Shown: one piece after another, positions 15,815 to 26,502 of the stretch | Position numbering within the stretch: position 1 is the first letter of the stretch | How the letters are laid out: the number at the start of each line of letters is the position of its first letter | Assembly (NCBI RefSeq): GCF_010015445.1 | Contig: NC_053114.1 | Location: forward strand, 16,784,724 to 16,848,723 | From: Perca fluviatilis | Lineage: Eukaryota > Chordata > Actinopteri > Perciformes > Percidae | Reading direction: 5' to 3' | Length of the DNA: 64,000 nt | Notes under the pieces: model-generated | What the model was told of the DNA's origin: nothing | Seen by the model: only the letters and a program-made list of their open reading frames with translations | Databases searched by the model: none | Made by a program: the position numbers and the translations under genes

Positions 15815-16739
15815 TTAAAGGGGTGATAAAATGATTATATAGGGTATTTCACACTGTTCCTTATGGTCTCCTAATGGGGTATGTAACATTGGTTGGGCTG
15901 AAAATGGCCTGGTTGATATTTTATTGGCCTTTATGCATCCCTGTGTTTTGGCCCTATTTGTAACAAGAGCTTTTCTTCCAAATATGGTATGGTCATGAAT
16001 ATTTAGATGAGCTGCGCGCTGATTGGTTGAGCGACTTGCCATACGCACATATTAGAGACGCGCGCTGATTGGTTGAGCGAATCCCCAATACACATACATT
16101 AGAGAAGCGACAGAATCTCATATTCCAGACACTGCAATGTTTCATTACCAAATTCACTTCTGAGACTTTTTTAAGCGAGAAATCAACGATATAAAGCTGA
16201 AATATGGGCCGTTTTACAAAATTTGATGGCTAATTGCAAATTTGGTAAGACGTGTCGGACTTTAGGAGCTCCACACAGTCTGACGAGAAAGCGGCAGCCT
16301 GCTGGGCTCCATACCCAGGGCAAAGTCACCCTTTGTGGATACTGCACTACGGGGCTCCGCGGCCAGCTGCCGGCATAACTATAATATATTTACGGTTTGA
16401 ATTTCGTCACGCCACTTTGATTTTAAGGCATTTTTATGAACGTGAGGCATCTTTGTAGGACGAGCAGCTGCTTGCAATATGTCCCATTCATTACAATGGG
16501 ACATATTGTATATATATACCGCAGCTAGCTAGCTACACTGTCGCCATAACTAAATTATATTTACAGTTTGAATTTCGTCACGCCACTTATATAACATTGT
16601 TCCCCAATGTCTTATAAAGCTAACCGTTGTGTCCGATTTGATTTTAAGGCATTTTTATGAACGCGAGGCGTCTTTGACCAGCAGCTGCTTGCTATATGTC
16701 CCATTCATTACAATGGGGAAACACCGCAGCTAGCTAGCT
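15815..16739. mobile_element. TTAA-flanked element, copy A, left part
   Basis: TTAA at 15815-15818 is followed by AGGGGTGATAAAATGATTAT, the form of a fish DNA transposon end with a TTAA target (Kolobok or piggyBac type). Bases 16130-16360 are the inverse complement of 32880-33200 in copy B, so the family has long inverted arms. The part after about 16380 is made of 194-bp tandem units. The element is interrupted at 16740 by the foldback element and resumes at 20233. Its right terminus is not visible. The class is inferred from the TTAA and the end sequence. Confidence 0.5.
16380..16739 (+). repeat. 194-bp tandem units, left of foldback
   Basis: Roughly two units share the landmark TTGAATTTCGTCACGCCACT (at about 16396 and 16568). 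Each unit contains a GCTAGCTAGCTA stretch and ends with a short inverted repeat around TGTCCCATTCATTACAATGG. At 16475-16508 this becomes a perfect 14-bp palindrome. The same units continue at 20233 after the inserted foldback element, and a related array is at 31996-32640. Confidence 0.8.
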
Positions 16740-17681
16740 ATGGGATTAGTTTTGTGACTTTAATTCCAAGCAAAACTTCTCAAGTATCAAACAAAAAACA
16801 CTAACTCAAGCAAAAAAATTGTCACCTCAAAGGTAAAACTTAAAACTTGCAAATAAAACATTTGTGTAGTTGTAAACTATTGGTCTTTTATTTGTTTGAT
16901 ATTTTGTCCTTTTGTTTACAGTTCCCTCTGCTTCTTTCTCAATGATCAGTCTTTTGCTCTCTCCATCATGTTTGCAGTCATGCTCCCAGCTTTCTCGTTT
17001 GCGCTCCCTGACTTTTTGCTTGCGATTCTGACACAAACATCTCGCGTGGGTGGGTCTTACAGGGGTGCGTCCCCATTGGCTAATGAGAGTTAAGGGGAAA
17101 GTTTGAGTGACAGCTCAGCCTCAGTGCAGGTAAACTAACGTTAGATACTCAGTCTGGTCTGAAGGACACACATTCCACAGGGGATTCTTACAAGATTAAT
17201 AAGGTGTAAGTATTATTAATATATATATTATCTGTGATCTACGTTGCAAGCATGGTTACTAGACATTTGTTGTTTTGTTGTATTAAGTTACTAGCTAGCT
17301 AGCTAGTAAAGCTTTTTTAAGTTAGCATTTAACGTTAGCTATACTGCAAACATTATCTAAAAGCCACCGGCTACCTTACTGAGCTAATAATTTACCATGG
17401 GAATCATGTATTCTTCGTGCGGCCTTACTCAATGGAGATGTATTAATTATCGTCTTCTCTCTGTAGAGACCTGCAGGACCCGAGCAGAGCTACGATGCTC
17501 TCCCAGGTAACCTAAAGGTTAGTAACGTAGCTATATTATGGTCTATTAGGAAAAATTATTATCCAGCTAACTACTAATTGTTGTGGTTGCTATTGGCCTG
17601 ATAATACACAATGCTAGGGTATTGGTTAAGTTGTACAATGTAAAAGCTGTGAATGTAATATATATAGGGTTCGACACATAC
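16740..17681 (+). repeat. Left arm of foldback element
   Basis: Inverse complement of 19265-20232. A 65-codon open frame in this arm (16896-17093) is repeated in the other arm with only one residue changed, which shows how little the arms have diverged. There is no evidence that the frame is translated. Confidence 0.9.
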
Positions 17682-19264
17682 ATTAGATAATGTTCCATCT
17701 GTACACACTGTTCTTTCTTTGCACTACCTTAAGATGTCAGATAACGGACGTATTTTTTGTATTTTTTAGCGCTGTAAATGTCAACAATATTTAGAATTAA
17801 TGCATAGTGTTACTACTGTCCAAACTATGTACTTTAACTAACACACCAGGCCCTTGACAAATACTTTGCTTAGTGATCCTTATGGTTTGATGTGATGTGC
17901 ATGTGTCCTGGTGGCTGGCCATATCTTACTTTACACATGTAGTCAACGTGGAGGTAGGAATCTAGAAAGTGTGATCAATAATATTCCAGAAATAAGTGTT
18001 CCAGTAGTGTTCAGAAAGCTAGAAAAATGTTTCTAGAGTGCAGGCTTTATTACAATTATTTATTATTGAGCTAATTTCAAACACTTTTTTATCATCCAAT
18101 AAGGTACTTCAAGCTTTACAATAAGAAGTCAAGGAAGTGAAGGACTACAGCCACATCCCAGCCCTTCAGAGAACTGTCCTGCAGAAAAGGCTGTCGTCCA
18201 GACTGGAGCGGTGGGCCATCAGTGAGCTCAGGAGACCAGATGATCCCAGGCGTCCAGGAGTTGTGTGTGTGATATTCCTGCACCACCCTCAGAAGTGTTG
18301 TTGCAGACACAAGTCAGCAGAGAAATACAGCTTGCCTTAGGTGAAACTGAATATGTGAAATATATACATAACCCAATTACTCAGTATGTTTGTGTATTGT
18401 TGGTGATGAAAAACTGACCCTGACCTGTGATGTACTGCAAATAATGACTGACACTGAGTTCCAGCTTCTTATACCACCGGAGCCCAAGCTAAATATGTTC
18501 AAATATCCATTATGTATGTGAAGTTTTATATTGGACTAAAAATAAAGCATTATAATAGTCTCAACCTTATTTCCTGTTTTATATAATGAACCAAACAGAC
18601 AAGGGTGAATGTAAATTTGTTTTTAATATATTATGTGCATTTTAAAATATAATTACAGTAAGACAATGTAAACACAAATTAAATTACAGGACAGTATACT
18701 GTAGTAGGATATATATTGACATACAATGGACTAAGAAACTACAAGTACACCAATGAAAACTTAAGAAAAAAGGTTATTGTAAGTGCTAATGGAGTATCTG
18801 AGCAAAATATGATCAATACATACACTACTGGTCTATACCCTGGCTGTTTGAAGCCTTTGCACACAGTGTTTCCTCCACAGAGAGACTAAAGGCTCCTCTC
18901 CCTCTGCTGCTCCACGTCCTCCTGGTTGGTCGGCCTGCTGCCTGATGTGAGCGGTGATAGAAAATTATAACAAAGTTTCTTACACAAATCAAATGGTAAC
19001 AAAGTTCTTACTGATAACTGAGGCTTCCAAGGTTGTGTGATTTACAATTAAAATAACTTGCTTTTAAGTAGCCATTAGCAAATGTGTAGGCTTTAAAAAC
19101 ACTATGAACATTTTCCTTATGCTGACCTGCTTGCAAATGCAACAGAAGACATGTAATTAGAGTTAAGATAGCCAGTCTTTGTCATAACTAGGAAAGTACA
19201 AATGAGCACAAAACTATAAAGATGAACCAGTTAAGCAGTGCTAACACTGCATTTGTACTGTACA
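17682..19264. other. Interior of foldback element
   Basis: AT-rich 1.6 kb between the arms. The plus-strand stretch 18095-18340 looks exon-like: a frame at 18137-18340 begins with a Lys-Asp-Tyr-Ser-His-Ile-Pro motif and a basic helix-like region, and a second frame just upstream (Tyr-Phe-Lys-Leu-Tyr-Asn) is offset by one base. This may be the remnant of the element's own gene. I do not recognise the family. An AATAAA lies at 18541. Confidence 0.4.
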
Positions 19265-20232
19265 GTATGTGTCAACCTCTAGATATAATACATTACATTC
19301 ACAGCTTCTACATTGTACAACTTAACCAATACCCTAGCATTGTGTATTATCAGGCCAATAGCAACCACAACAATTAGTAGTTAGCTGGATAATAATTTTT
19401 CCTAATAGACCATAATATAGCTACGTTACTAACCTAAGGTTACATGGGAGAGCATCGTAGCTCTGCTCGGGTCCTGCAGGTCTCTACAGAGTGAAGACGA
19501 TAATTAATACAGCTCCATTGAGTAAGGCCTCACGAAGAATACATGATTCCCATGGTAAATTATTAGCTCAGTAAGGTAGCCGGTGGCTACAAGTTTTAGA
19601 TAACGTTAGCAGTATAGCCTATAGCTAATGTTAAATGCTAACTTAAAAAAGCTTTATTAGCTAGCTAGCTAGTCACTTAACACAACGAAACAACAAATGT
19701 CTAGTAACCATGCTTGCAACGTAGATCACAGATAATATATATATATTAATAATACTTACACTTTATTAATTTTGTAGGAATCCCCTGTGGAGTGGCTTGT
19801 GTGTCCTCCAGACCAGACTCTGAGTCTCTAACGTTAGTTTACCTGCACTGAGGCTGAGCTGTCACTCAAACTTTCCCCTTAACTCTCATTAGCCAATGGG
19901 GACGCACCCCTGTAAGACCCGCCCACGCGAGATGTTTGTGTCAGAATCGCAAGCAAAAAGTCAGGGAGCGCAAATGAGAAAGCTGGGAGCATGACTGCAA
20001 ACAAGATGGAGAGAGCAAAAGACTGATCATTGAGAAAGAAGCAGAGGGAACTGTAAACAAAAGGACAAAATATCAAACAAATAAAAGACCAATAGTTTAC
20101 AACTACACAAATGTTTTGTTTGCAAGTTTTAAGTTTTACCTTTGAGGTGACAGTTTTTTTGCTTGAGTTAGTGTTTTTTGTTTGATACTTGAGAAGTTTT
20201 GCTTGGAATTAAAGTCACAAAACTAATCCCAT
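19265..20232 (-). repeat. Right arm of foldback element
   Basis: Inverse complement of 16740-17681. Both arms carry the near-identical frame mentioned for the left arm (here 20076-19879 on the minus strand). Confidence 0.9.
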
Positions 20233-20744
20233 GGCTAGCTACACTGTCGCCATAACTAAATTATATTTACAGTTTGAATTTCGTCACGCCACTTATATTA
20301 CATCATTCCCCAATGTCTTATAAAGCTAACCGTTGTGTCCGATTTGATTTTAAGGCATTTTTATGAAGCGTAACTTTGCTAGTTCGGTAGCTGCGCTCTT
20401 GCTATATGTCCCATTCATTACAATGGGGAAATAGCCCAGCTTGCTCATTTTCGCATAACTAAAGTATATTTACAGTTTGAATTTCGTCACGGCATGAATA
20501 TTACAGGTTCCTTAAGGTCTTACAAAGCTTAGCTAACACTTGTCCGATTTCGGATTTCAATTGAATGTATTTTTGTGAATGTCAGAGTTAGGAGGAGGCT
20601 AGCTAGCTCTCATTGATGGACTCCATCTCACCGCAGCTCTAACAATGAGACTCGCAGCCAAAGAGGCTTTATTTCCCCGATTGTTTGTTTAAATAACTCA
20701 ACACACATACCCATTATAAGATTTACTGGAACCTGCGGGCTGCG
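20233..20744 (+). mobile_element. TTAA-flanked element, copy A, continuation
   Basis: The sequence resumes the 194-bp unit interrupted at 16740 (the GAATTTCGTCACGCCAC landmark recurs near 20277 and 20478) and continues into a part that matches 32560-32786 of copy B, ending with ACTGGAACCTGCGG. At about 20745 the Tc1 element begins, and no further piece of copy A is found beyond it. Confidence 0.7.
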
Positions 20745-20953
20745 GTAAAAAAAGTATTTAGTCAGCCAACAATTGTGCAAGTTATCCCACTTAAAAAGAT
20801 GAGAGAGGCCTGTAATTTTCATCATAGGTACACTTCAACTATGAGAGACAAAATGAGAAAAAAAATCCAGAAAATCACATTGTATGATTTTTAATGAATT
20901 TATTTGCAAATTATGGTGGAAAATAAGTATTTGGTCAATAACAAAAGTTCATC

Positions 20954-22054
20954 TCAATACTTTGTTATATACCCTTTGTTGGCAATGACAGAGGTCAAAC
21001 GTTTTCTGTAAGTCTTCACAAGGTTTTCACACACTGTTGCTGGTATTTTGCCCCATTCCTCCATGCAGATCTCCTCTAGAGCAGTGATGTTTTGGAGCTG
21101 TCGCTGGGCAACACAGACTTTCAACTCCCTCCCTCTATGGGGTTGAGATCTGGAGACTGGCTAGGCCAATCCAGGACCTTGAAATGCTTCTTACGAAGCC
21201 ACTCCTTCGTTGCCCGGGCAGTGTGTTTGGGATCATTGTCATGCTGAAAGACCCAGCAATGTTTCATCTTCAATGCCCTTGCTGATGGAAGGAGGTTTTC
21301 ACTCAAAATCTCACGATACATGGCCCCATTCATTCTTTCCTTTACACGGATCAGTCGTCCTGGTCCCTTTGCAGAAAAACAGCCCCAAAGCATGATGTTT
21401 CCACCCCCATGCTTCACAGTAGGTATGGTGTTCTTTGGATGCAAATCAGCATTCTTTCTCCTCCAAACATGACAAGTTGAGTTTTTACCAAAAAGTTCTA
21501 TTTTGGTTTCATCTGACCATATGACATTCTCCCAATCCTCTTCTGGATCATCCAAACGCTCTCTAGCAAACTTCAGACGGGCCTGGACATGTACTGGCTT
21601 AAGCAGGGGGACACGTCTGGCACTGCAGGATTTGAGTCCCTGGTGGCGTAGTGTGTTACTGATGTAGCCTTTGTTACTTTGGTCCCAGCTCTCTGCAGGT
21701 CATTCACTAGGTCCCCCCGTGTGGTTCTGGGATTTTTGCTCACCGTTCTTGTGATCATTTTGACCCATCCATCTTCGTCCGCTTATCCGGTGTCGGGTCG
21801 CGGGGGGAGCAGCTCCAGCAGGGGACCCCAAACTTCCCTTTCATTTTGACCCCACGGGGTGAGATCTTGCGTGGAGCCCCAGATCGAGGGAGATTATCAG
21901 TGGTCTTGTATGTCTTCCATTTTCTAATAATTGCTCCCACAGTTGATTTCTTCACACCAAGCTGCTTACCTATTGCAGATTCAGTCTTCCCAGCCTGGTG
22001 CAGGTCTACAATTTAGTTTCTGGTGTCCTTTGACAGCTCTTTGGTCTTGGCCAT
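20954..22054 (-). pseudogene. Tc1-like transposase, inactivated
   Basis: This is a DDE transposase for cut-and-paste at TA sites. Reading from the start at 22054, the N-terminal helix-turn-helix region begins Met-Ala-Lys-Thr-Lys-Glu-Leu-Ser and soon meets an in-frame stop at about codon 14. The second helix-turn-helix (Lys-Lys-Ser-Thr-Val-Gly-Ala-Ile) is followed by the 74-bp insertion. Catalytic residues are visible as WSDETK (first Asp), QHDNDPKH (second Asp) and LNPIE (Glu). Just after NPIE the frame shifts, and the remaining C-terminus to the stop at 20954 is in another frame. Stops, insertion and frameshift together rule out activity. Confidence 0.93.
21767..21840 (-). mobile_element. 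74-bp 5'-truncated RTE LINE insertion
   Basis: The sequence is the exact inverse complement of the 3' end of the RTE LINE found at about 46087-46160, ending with one and a half units of the GATG tail. It is flanked by a perfect 12-bp duplication TCATTTTGACCC (21755-21766 and 21841-21852). This is a typical severely 5'-truncated target-primed insertion that broke the Tc1 transposase gene. Confidence 0.95.
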
Positions 22055-22251
22055 AGTGGAGTTTGGAGTGTGACTGTTTGAGGTTGTGGACAGGTGTCTT
22101 TTATACTGATAACAAGTTCAAACAGGTGCCATTAATACAGGTAACGAGTGGAGGAGCCTCTTAAAGAAGAAGTTACAGGTCTGTGAGAGCCAGAAATCTT
22201 GCTTGTTTTTAGGTGACCAAATACTTATTTTACTGAGGAATTTACCAATTA

Positions 22252-22744
22252 ATTCATTAAAAATCCTACAATGTGATTTTCTGGATTTTTTTTTTCTCAT
22301 TTTGTTTCTCATAGTTGAAGTGTACCTATGATGAAAATTACAGGCCTCTCTCATCTTTTTAAGTGGGAGAACTTGCACAATTGGTGGCTGACTAAATACT
22401 TTTTTGCCCCACTGTATTTTGTCTAATTCTGAGCAATGAATGTGACCCATATTGGATTTTTTTCTTTTTCTTTGTCTACGAGAGCAGCAATTAATTAATT
22501 AATTCATTCATTAAAAATCCTACAATGTGATTTTCTGGATTTTTTTTTTCTCATTTTGTTTCTCATAGTTGAAGTGTACCTATGATGAAAATTACAGGCC
22601 TCTCTCATCTTTTTAAGTGGGAGAACTTGCACAATTGGTGGCTGACTAAATACTTTTTTGCCCCACTGTATTTTGTCTAATTCTGAGCAATGAATGTGAC
22701 CCATATTGGATTTTTTTCTTTTTCTTTGTCTACGAGAGCAGCAA
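22252..22744 (+). repeat. 254-bp tandem duplication of Tc1 right end
   Basis: Bases 22252-22490 recur at 22506-22744 with virtually no change. The unit contains the last ~160 bp of the Tc1 right inverted repeat plus 76 bp of flanking DNA. The copies are joined by TTAATTAATTAATTC, which resembles the AATTAATTC just before the first copy, suggesting slippage or microhomology-mediated duplication. Paired open frames across both copies are a by-product. Confidence 0.95.
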
Positions 22745-24059
22745 CAGTTAAGATGCCTGACACTTCCAAGATCAAAACAACCATGTCCTCCATTTTTCCT
22801 CACCCTTTTCATAGGCCACCAGTCTTTGCATGTGGGCGTGAGCAGTGTTGTGTGTGCACGGACTTCCAATCAGTGGAAGCTGCAGACGGCCCGTTACCCT
22901 ACGCTTGGAGGCAGCCATCTGTCAGCTGATGCTCAGTCGCCACGGCAATCAGAACGCTCTGCGGCAGGTCCAATCTGTTCCACCACAGGTAGGGCTGGGG
23001 GGGTGCGGGGTCATCATTATTCCTTCTCTCTAATCCATCCTTTTGTAACATCGCTCACTCCATCTTTTCTTCTTAACCCCTGTATCATTATCCCTTGGAC
23101 TCTCCTTTTCAACCACTTTTTGAGCTCATTGGCATTCCTTTAGTAATATTGAGTTGCTCTTTGTACCCACAAACAGTTAAGTTTAACCTTCGTTACAGTC
23201 ACCTCACCATCATTGGGTTAAAAAAAGAAAAGAAATGTACTTATATGGCATATGGTTCAGCTGAGTCCCATTATATAGACACTTAACATCCGTTAGACGA
23301 AATACAATCCCAAAAATATCACATTAGCCGCTTTCCGACCAAGTAGTTAACAGGAACGTAGTTATAGGAAAAGTCCACTTCTAAGCAGATCTACTAACTA
23401 CTCCCCCCCCAAAACGTTTTTTTTTCCATTTGCATTCGCACTGGCCAAGTGGCCATAGGGATTATAGGAGGGGTAAGGGAGTGATGCAAGCACGGCAACG
23501 GTCTACAGCGTTAAAATCAGAAAAGAAATGCACCAAAAAAATGTCACAATTGTGAATGTTGAGGTGAAATCAAAAGAAGCAGTATCATGTCCTGAACCAC
23601 CTGCACTGGTTCCCGTTACTGGCAGTTGCATTACACCACTTGTGTTATAATGATGGCAGTTTGCTAAGTGTGGTGCATCAGTGGTCACTCCAGACTGCTA
23701 AGTGTGCTACACCAAACCCAAGCCATGCCAGACAGGACTCTACCTCTTCATGCCTCTCTGTTGGCAAAAGGCCCAACTGTTAATCTGATCAGAGCCATGC
23801 TAATGGCAGAAGGCAGCCCTCCTAACCAGACTACTAGCCTGGCCAAGAAGCCTGAAGCAGTAGAGGTGACATTCTGAGCTCTACACTCCAGATGAATTTT
23901 TGAACGGGGCCCAGAACAGAGCTTTAGTAGACTGATTTGGTTTTTGCTGTCTCGTTTAGCCACTGAAACCCAATTTAGATTATTATGAGTTTTAGAATGA
24001 GGAATTAAGTATAGATTTGAAAGTATTGTGTTACATTTCCGATTGCCTGGTGTGGCGAG
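22745..24059. other. Unassigned DNA
   Basis: There is no recognised gene. It begins with a 28-nt string (22747-22774, starting GTTAAGATGCCTGACACTTC) that recurs exactly at 30958-30985. A possible MITE left end, GCCGCTTTCCGACCAAGTAG, lies near 23328 without a matching right end. Confidence 0.4.
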
Positions 24060-24067
24060 ATCTCCTC

Positions 24068-25290
24068 TAGAGATGCACCGATTACAATTTTCTAGGCCGA
24101 TTCCGAGTTTTCATTGAGTTAGAACTGCCGATACTGATTTTAGCCGATTCCGATTTTAATATTTTCTAACCACTTTACAGCACACACAGATAATTTTCTA
24201 TTTTTTCTGTAATAGAATATTTTTGTATAGAACATTTTTTGAACAGATAATTCTATAAAATAAAACTATATAAATTACTCCTGGTGTGGGAAATTCACAC
24301 ACATCTAAAGTGCAATGTTATGGAAGAACCATTTCCTTCTTTTCACATCCAATATCCAACTAAAAAAATTTGATATATTTAGCAAACTAAACTTCTGTAT
24401 GTATGAAAACAGGGAAAACAGGTAATGGCAATAAAATAATATATGAATAACAAATAAAAATAAAATAAATATAGCTTTGCGGTATAAAAATATTTCTCAA
24501 AACACACACACAGGCCTGTTTGAACGTCAACAGTAACGTTACCTGAAAACAGCGTGTAGTTCCTTTTTTAGCAAGTTTGCTTTATGTGTCATTGTGCATA
24601 AATATGAACACTACCGTTGCTGTCAACAGGCTTATCTGCTAACGTTAGCTACCGGTGGTTACCTCGGAACAATCCAGCAAATAGACGGTACCCTAAAGTA
24701 CCGTTATTTGAAACTAAGATGATTTAATGTCACCGCTCATTTTAGCAACAAAACTAAACGCTGAGGGAAGATTACTATGTTTTTAATGTTCGTTTTGAGC
24801 GGTATGCATCCCCACTAACCTGGAAAGCGTTTTAAACCGTAACGTTAAAGCGTGTCGGAGGAATACACACAGTCAGAGGCAGAGGGGCCGTCACCGCAGC
24901 GTTCGTTAATGTTAGCTTCTTGTCTCATCTGGGTCTGATAAACAGTAAATTCATCAAAGTCAGTGTGCCCAACGCTATTTTCCGATAAACTGTAGTTAGC
25001 TGTGAGTGCGGTTTTCTTGTTCCAGTTGTTCAGCCTCAGAGGGGAGAGAGAGCGGCTGACCGTTCGCCTGAGATCAGTAGAGCAGATGGCTCTGCAGAGC
25101 CGTGTATAATTACGACTTTATGACATTTCATCAACAGCTGATGGAGCGGCGGTGCATGTGCACATGTGATGGTAATATTGCGCGATTTTTATCATGCAGC
25201 GCCCAAGTGAATTTGACTGGTATAAAATCGGCATATGTCAGACTGACCTGCCGGTCGCTAGTCGTGGCCAGTCAAATCTGTGCATCTCTA
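24068..25290. mobile_element. Non-autonomous hAT element, 1223 bp
   Basis: The left end TAGAGATGCACCGATT and right end AATCTGTGCATCTCTA are inverse complements with one mismatch. The element is flanked by an exact 8-bp duplication ATCTCCTC (24060-24067 and 25291-25298). Near the ends there are repeated GCCGATTCCGA motifs. No transposase domain was recognised. The flanks GCGAG.. and ..CATGAGATCTCAC suggest that it landed in an older repeat. Confidence 0.92.
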
Positions 25291-25298
25291 ATCTCCTC

Positions 25299-26187
25299 CC
25301 ATGAGATCTCACAATATTAAAACGTGACGATATTTCTCGTTAAGGTGAAAACTTTTCTCGCGATATCAGTACACAAGTGCAGAGCATGGATGTATTATAA
25401 GACCGGTGCAGACCAGCAACTAGCATGACAGAGTCTGGCTTTGACCTCGAAATTAGCATAGAAGACACATTTTTTGTTATTTTTACTGTTTTTATTTTTT
25501 ATTTGAGGAAACTAAAGTAGTTCAGTTAGAAGGTCCCACACAGCTTCAATTAGAAGTTAGAAGCTAGAAGTTATTAGGTTTAGGTCTGAAGTAGTCTCGC
25601 ACTGACAGACCTTCTTCCAAAGTGCTGCGGAGGAGGGTCTGGCTAGTCCACACAGCATTCTGTAATGGGAGAAAAACGTTCTCTGGTTTATTGGCATTTC
25701 TTTAAACCAATCACAGTCGTCTTGGGCGGCACTAAGTGCCGTACAGAGCAACGGCGTCTATGCAACTTGAAATACTTGTCACACCTGAATTTTGCTGGTT
25801 TCTATATATCGTTTTATGCCACCACACAGTTGTCTGGCTTGTTGTGTCGTCTATTAGGAACAGTTGTTCTGTTCGCCTGTAAGACACTGTAAGTAACAAG
25901 AGATTAATACATTTGTATTACCATAAGTGATGTTAGAAAAACTATTTTTTATGACAGAAATACAACAGCAGTCTTTTTCTGCAACAGGTTACTTCTCAGT
26001 GACAATCAAAAAGGTGGCATGTTCAAAACTATTTACAACATATCCACAATTTCTGAAGTTTTTAGGTTTCATTTTGATAAATCAGGTGTTGTTTTTTAAC
26101 AAGCCAGGTCAAATCAAACATTTTGTTGATTTTAACATTTAGACATGTATACTCTTTATTGTGCGTATTTCACTACATTAGAAGATA
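25299..26187. other. Unassigned repeat-like DNA
   Basis: 25300-25380 is rich in ATATCG/CGATAT-type motifs. 25590-25640 holds an imperfect hairpin (AGACCTTCTTCC paired with GGAGGAGGGTCT) of a type common in fish dispersed repeats. No gene was recognised. Confidence 0.35.
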
Positions 26188-26191
26188 TTAA

Positions 26192-26498
26192 AGGTCCCAT
26201 AGCATGAAAATTTCACTTTATGAGGTTTTTTAACATTAATATGCGTTCCCCCAGCCTGCCTATGGTCCCCCAGTGGCTATAAATGGTGATAGGTGTAAAC
26301 ATTGCCCCCCCTCTCTCCTCCTCAATAGCCACAGACACAGAAATGGCACATACTAAGGAAAGCTCATTGTGGGACTGGCTCTAGTGGCTGTAATTCTGCA
26401 CCAAGGCTGAATTTAGCAAAAAAAGACTTCAGATACAGTATTAGGGGACCACTAAGGTCTATATAAAAGCATCCAAAGAGCACTATGTCATGGGACCT
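26192..26498. mobile_element. TTAA MITE, 307 bp
   Basis: The element starts AGGTCCCATAGCATG and ends CATGTCATGGGACCT-like (GTCATGGGACCT), forming an inverted terminal repeat of about 8 perfect bases plus a CATG. It is flanked on both sides by TTAA (26188-26191 and 26499-26502), the target site used by piggyBac and Kolobok elements. It has no coding capacity. Confidence 0.88.
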
Positions 26499-26502
26499 TT
26501 AA

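Larger units (their letters stand above)
16740..20232. mobile_element. 3.5-kb foldback element with ~950-bp arms
   Basis: The outer ends are ATGGGATTAGTTTTGTGACT and its inverse complement. The left arm 16740-17681 and the right arm 19265-20232 are inverse complements with only scattered differences. The flanks AGCTAGCT (16732-16739) and GGCTAGCT (20233-20240) form an 8-bp target duplication with one change, and the interrupted 194-bp unit continues exactly across the insertion. The spacer is about 1.58 kb. I do not recognise a transposase. An 8-bp duplication fits hAT, P or Zisupton-type elements, so the superfamily is left open. Confidence 0.85.
20745..22414 (-). mobile_element. Tc1-like transposon (Tc1/mariner)
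   Basis: The right end, read inward, is CAGTGGGGCAAAAAAGTATT, followed by TA at 22415. The left end has the same terminal repeat but lacks roughly its first ten bases. The inverted repeats are about 190 bp. The element encodes a broken DD34E-type transposase on the minus strand and carries a 74-bp RTE insertion at 21767-21840. It lies against copy A of the TTAA element, whose missing right side suggests a deletion at this junction. Confidence 0.93.

Noticed and set aside
22690..23143. Overlapping plus-strand frames of 79 and 145 codons
   Set aside because: They run from duplicated Tc1-flanking DNA into unassigned sequence in different frames, with no coding signature.
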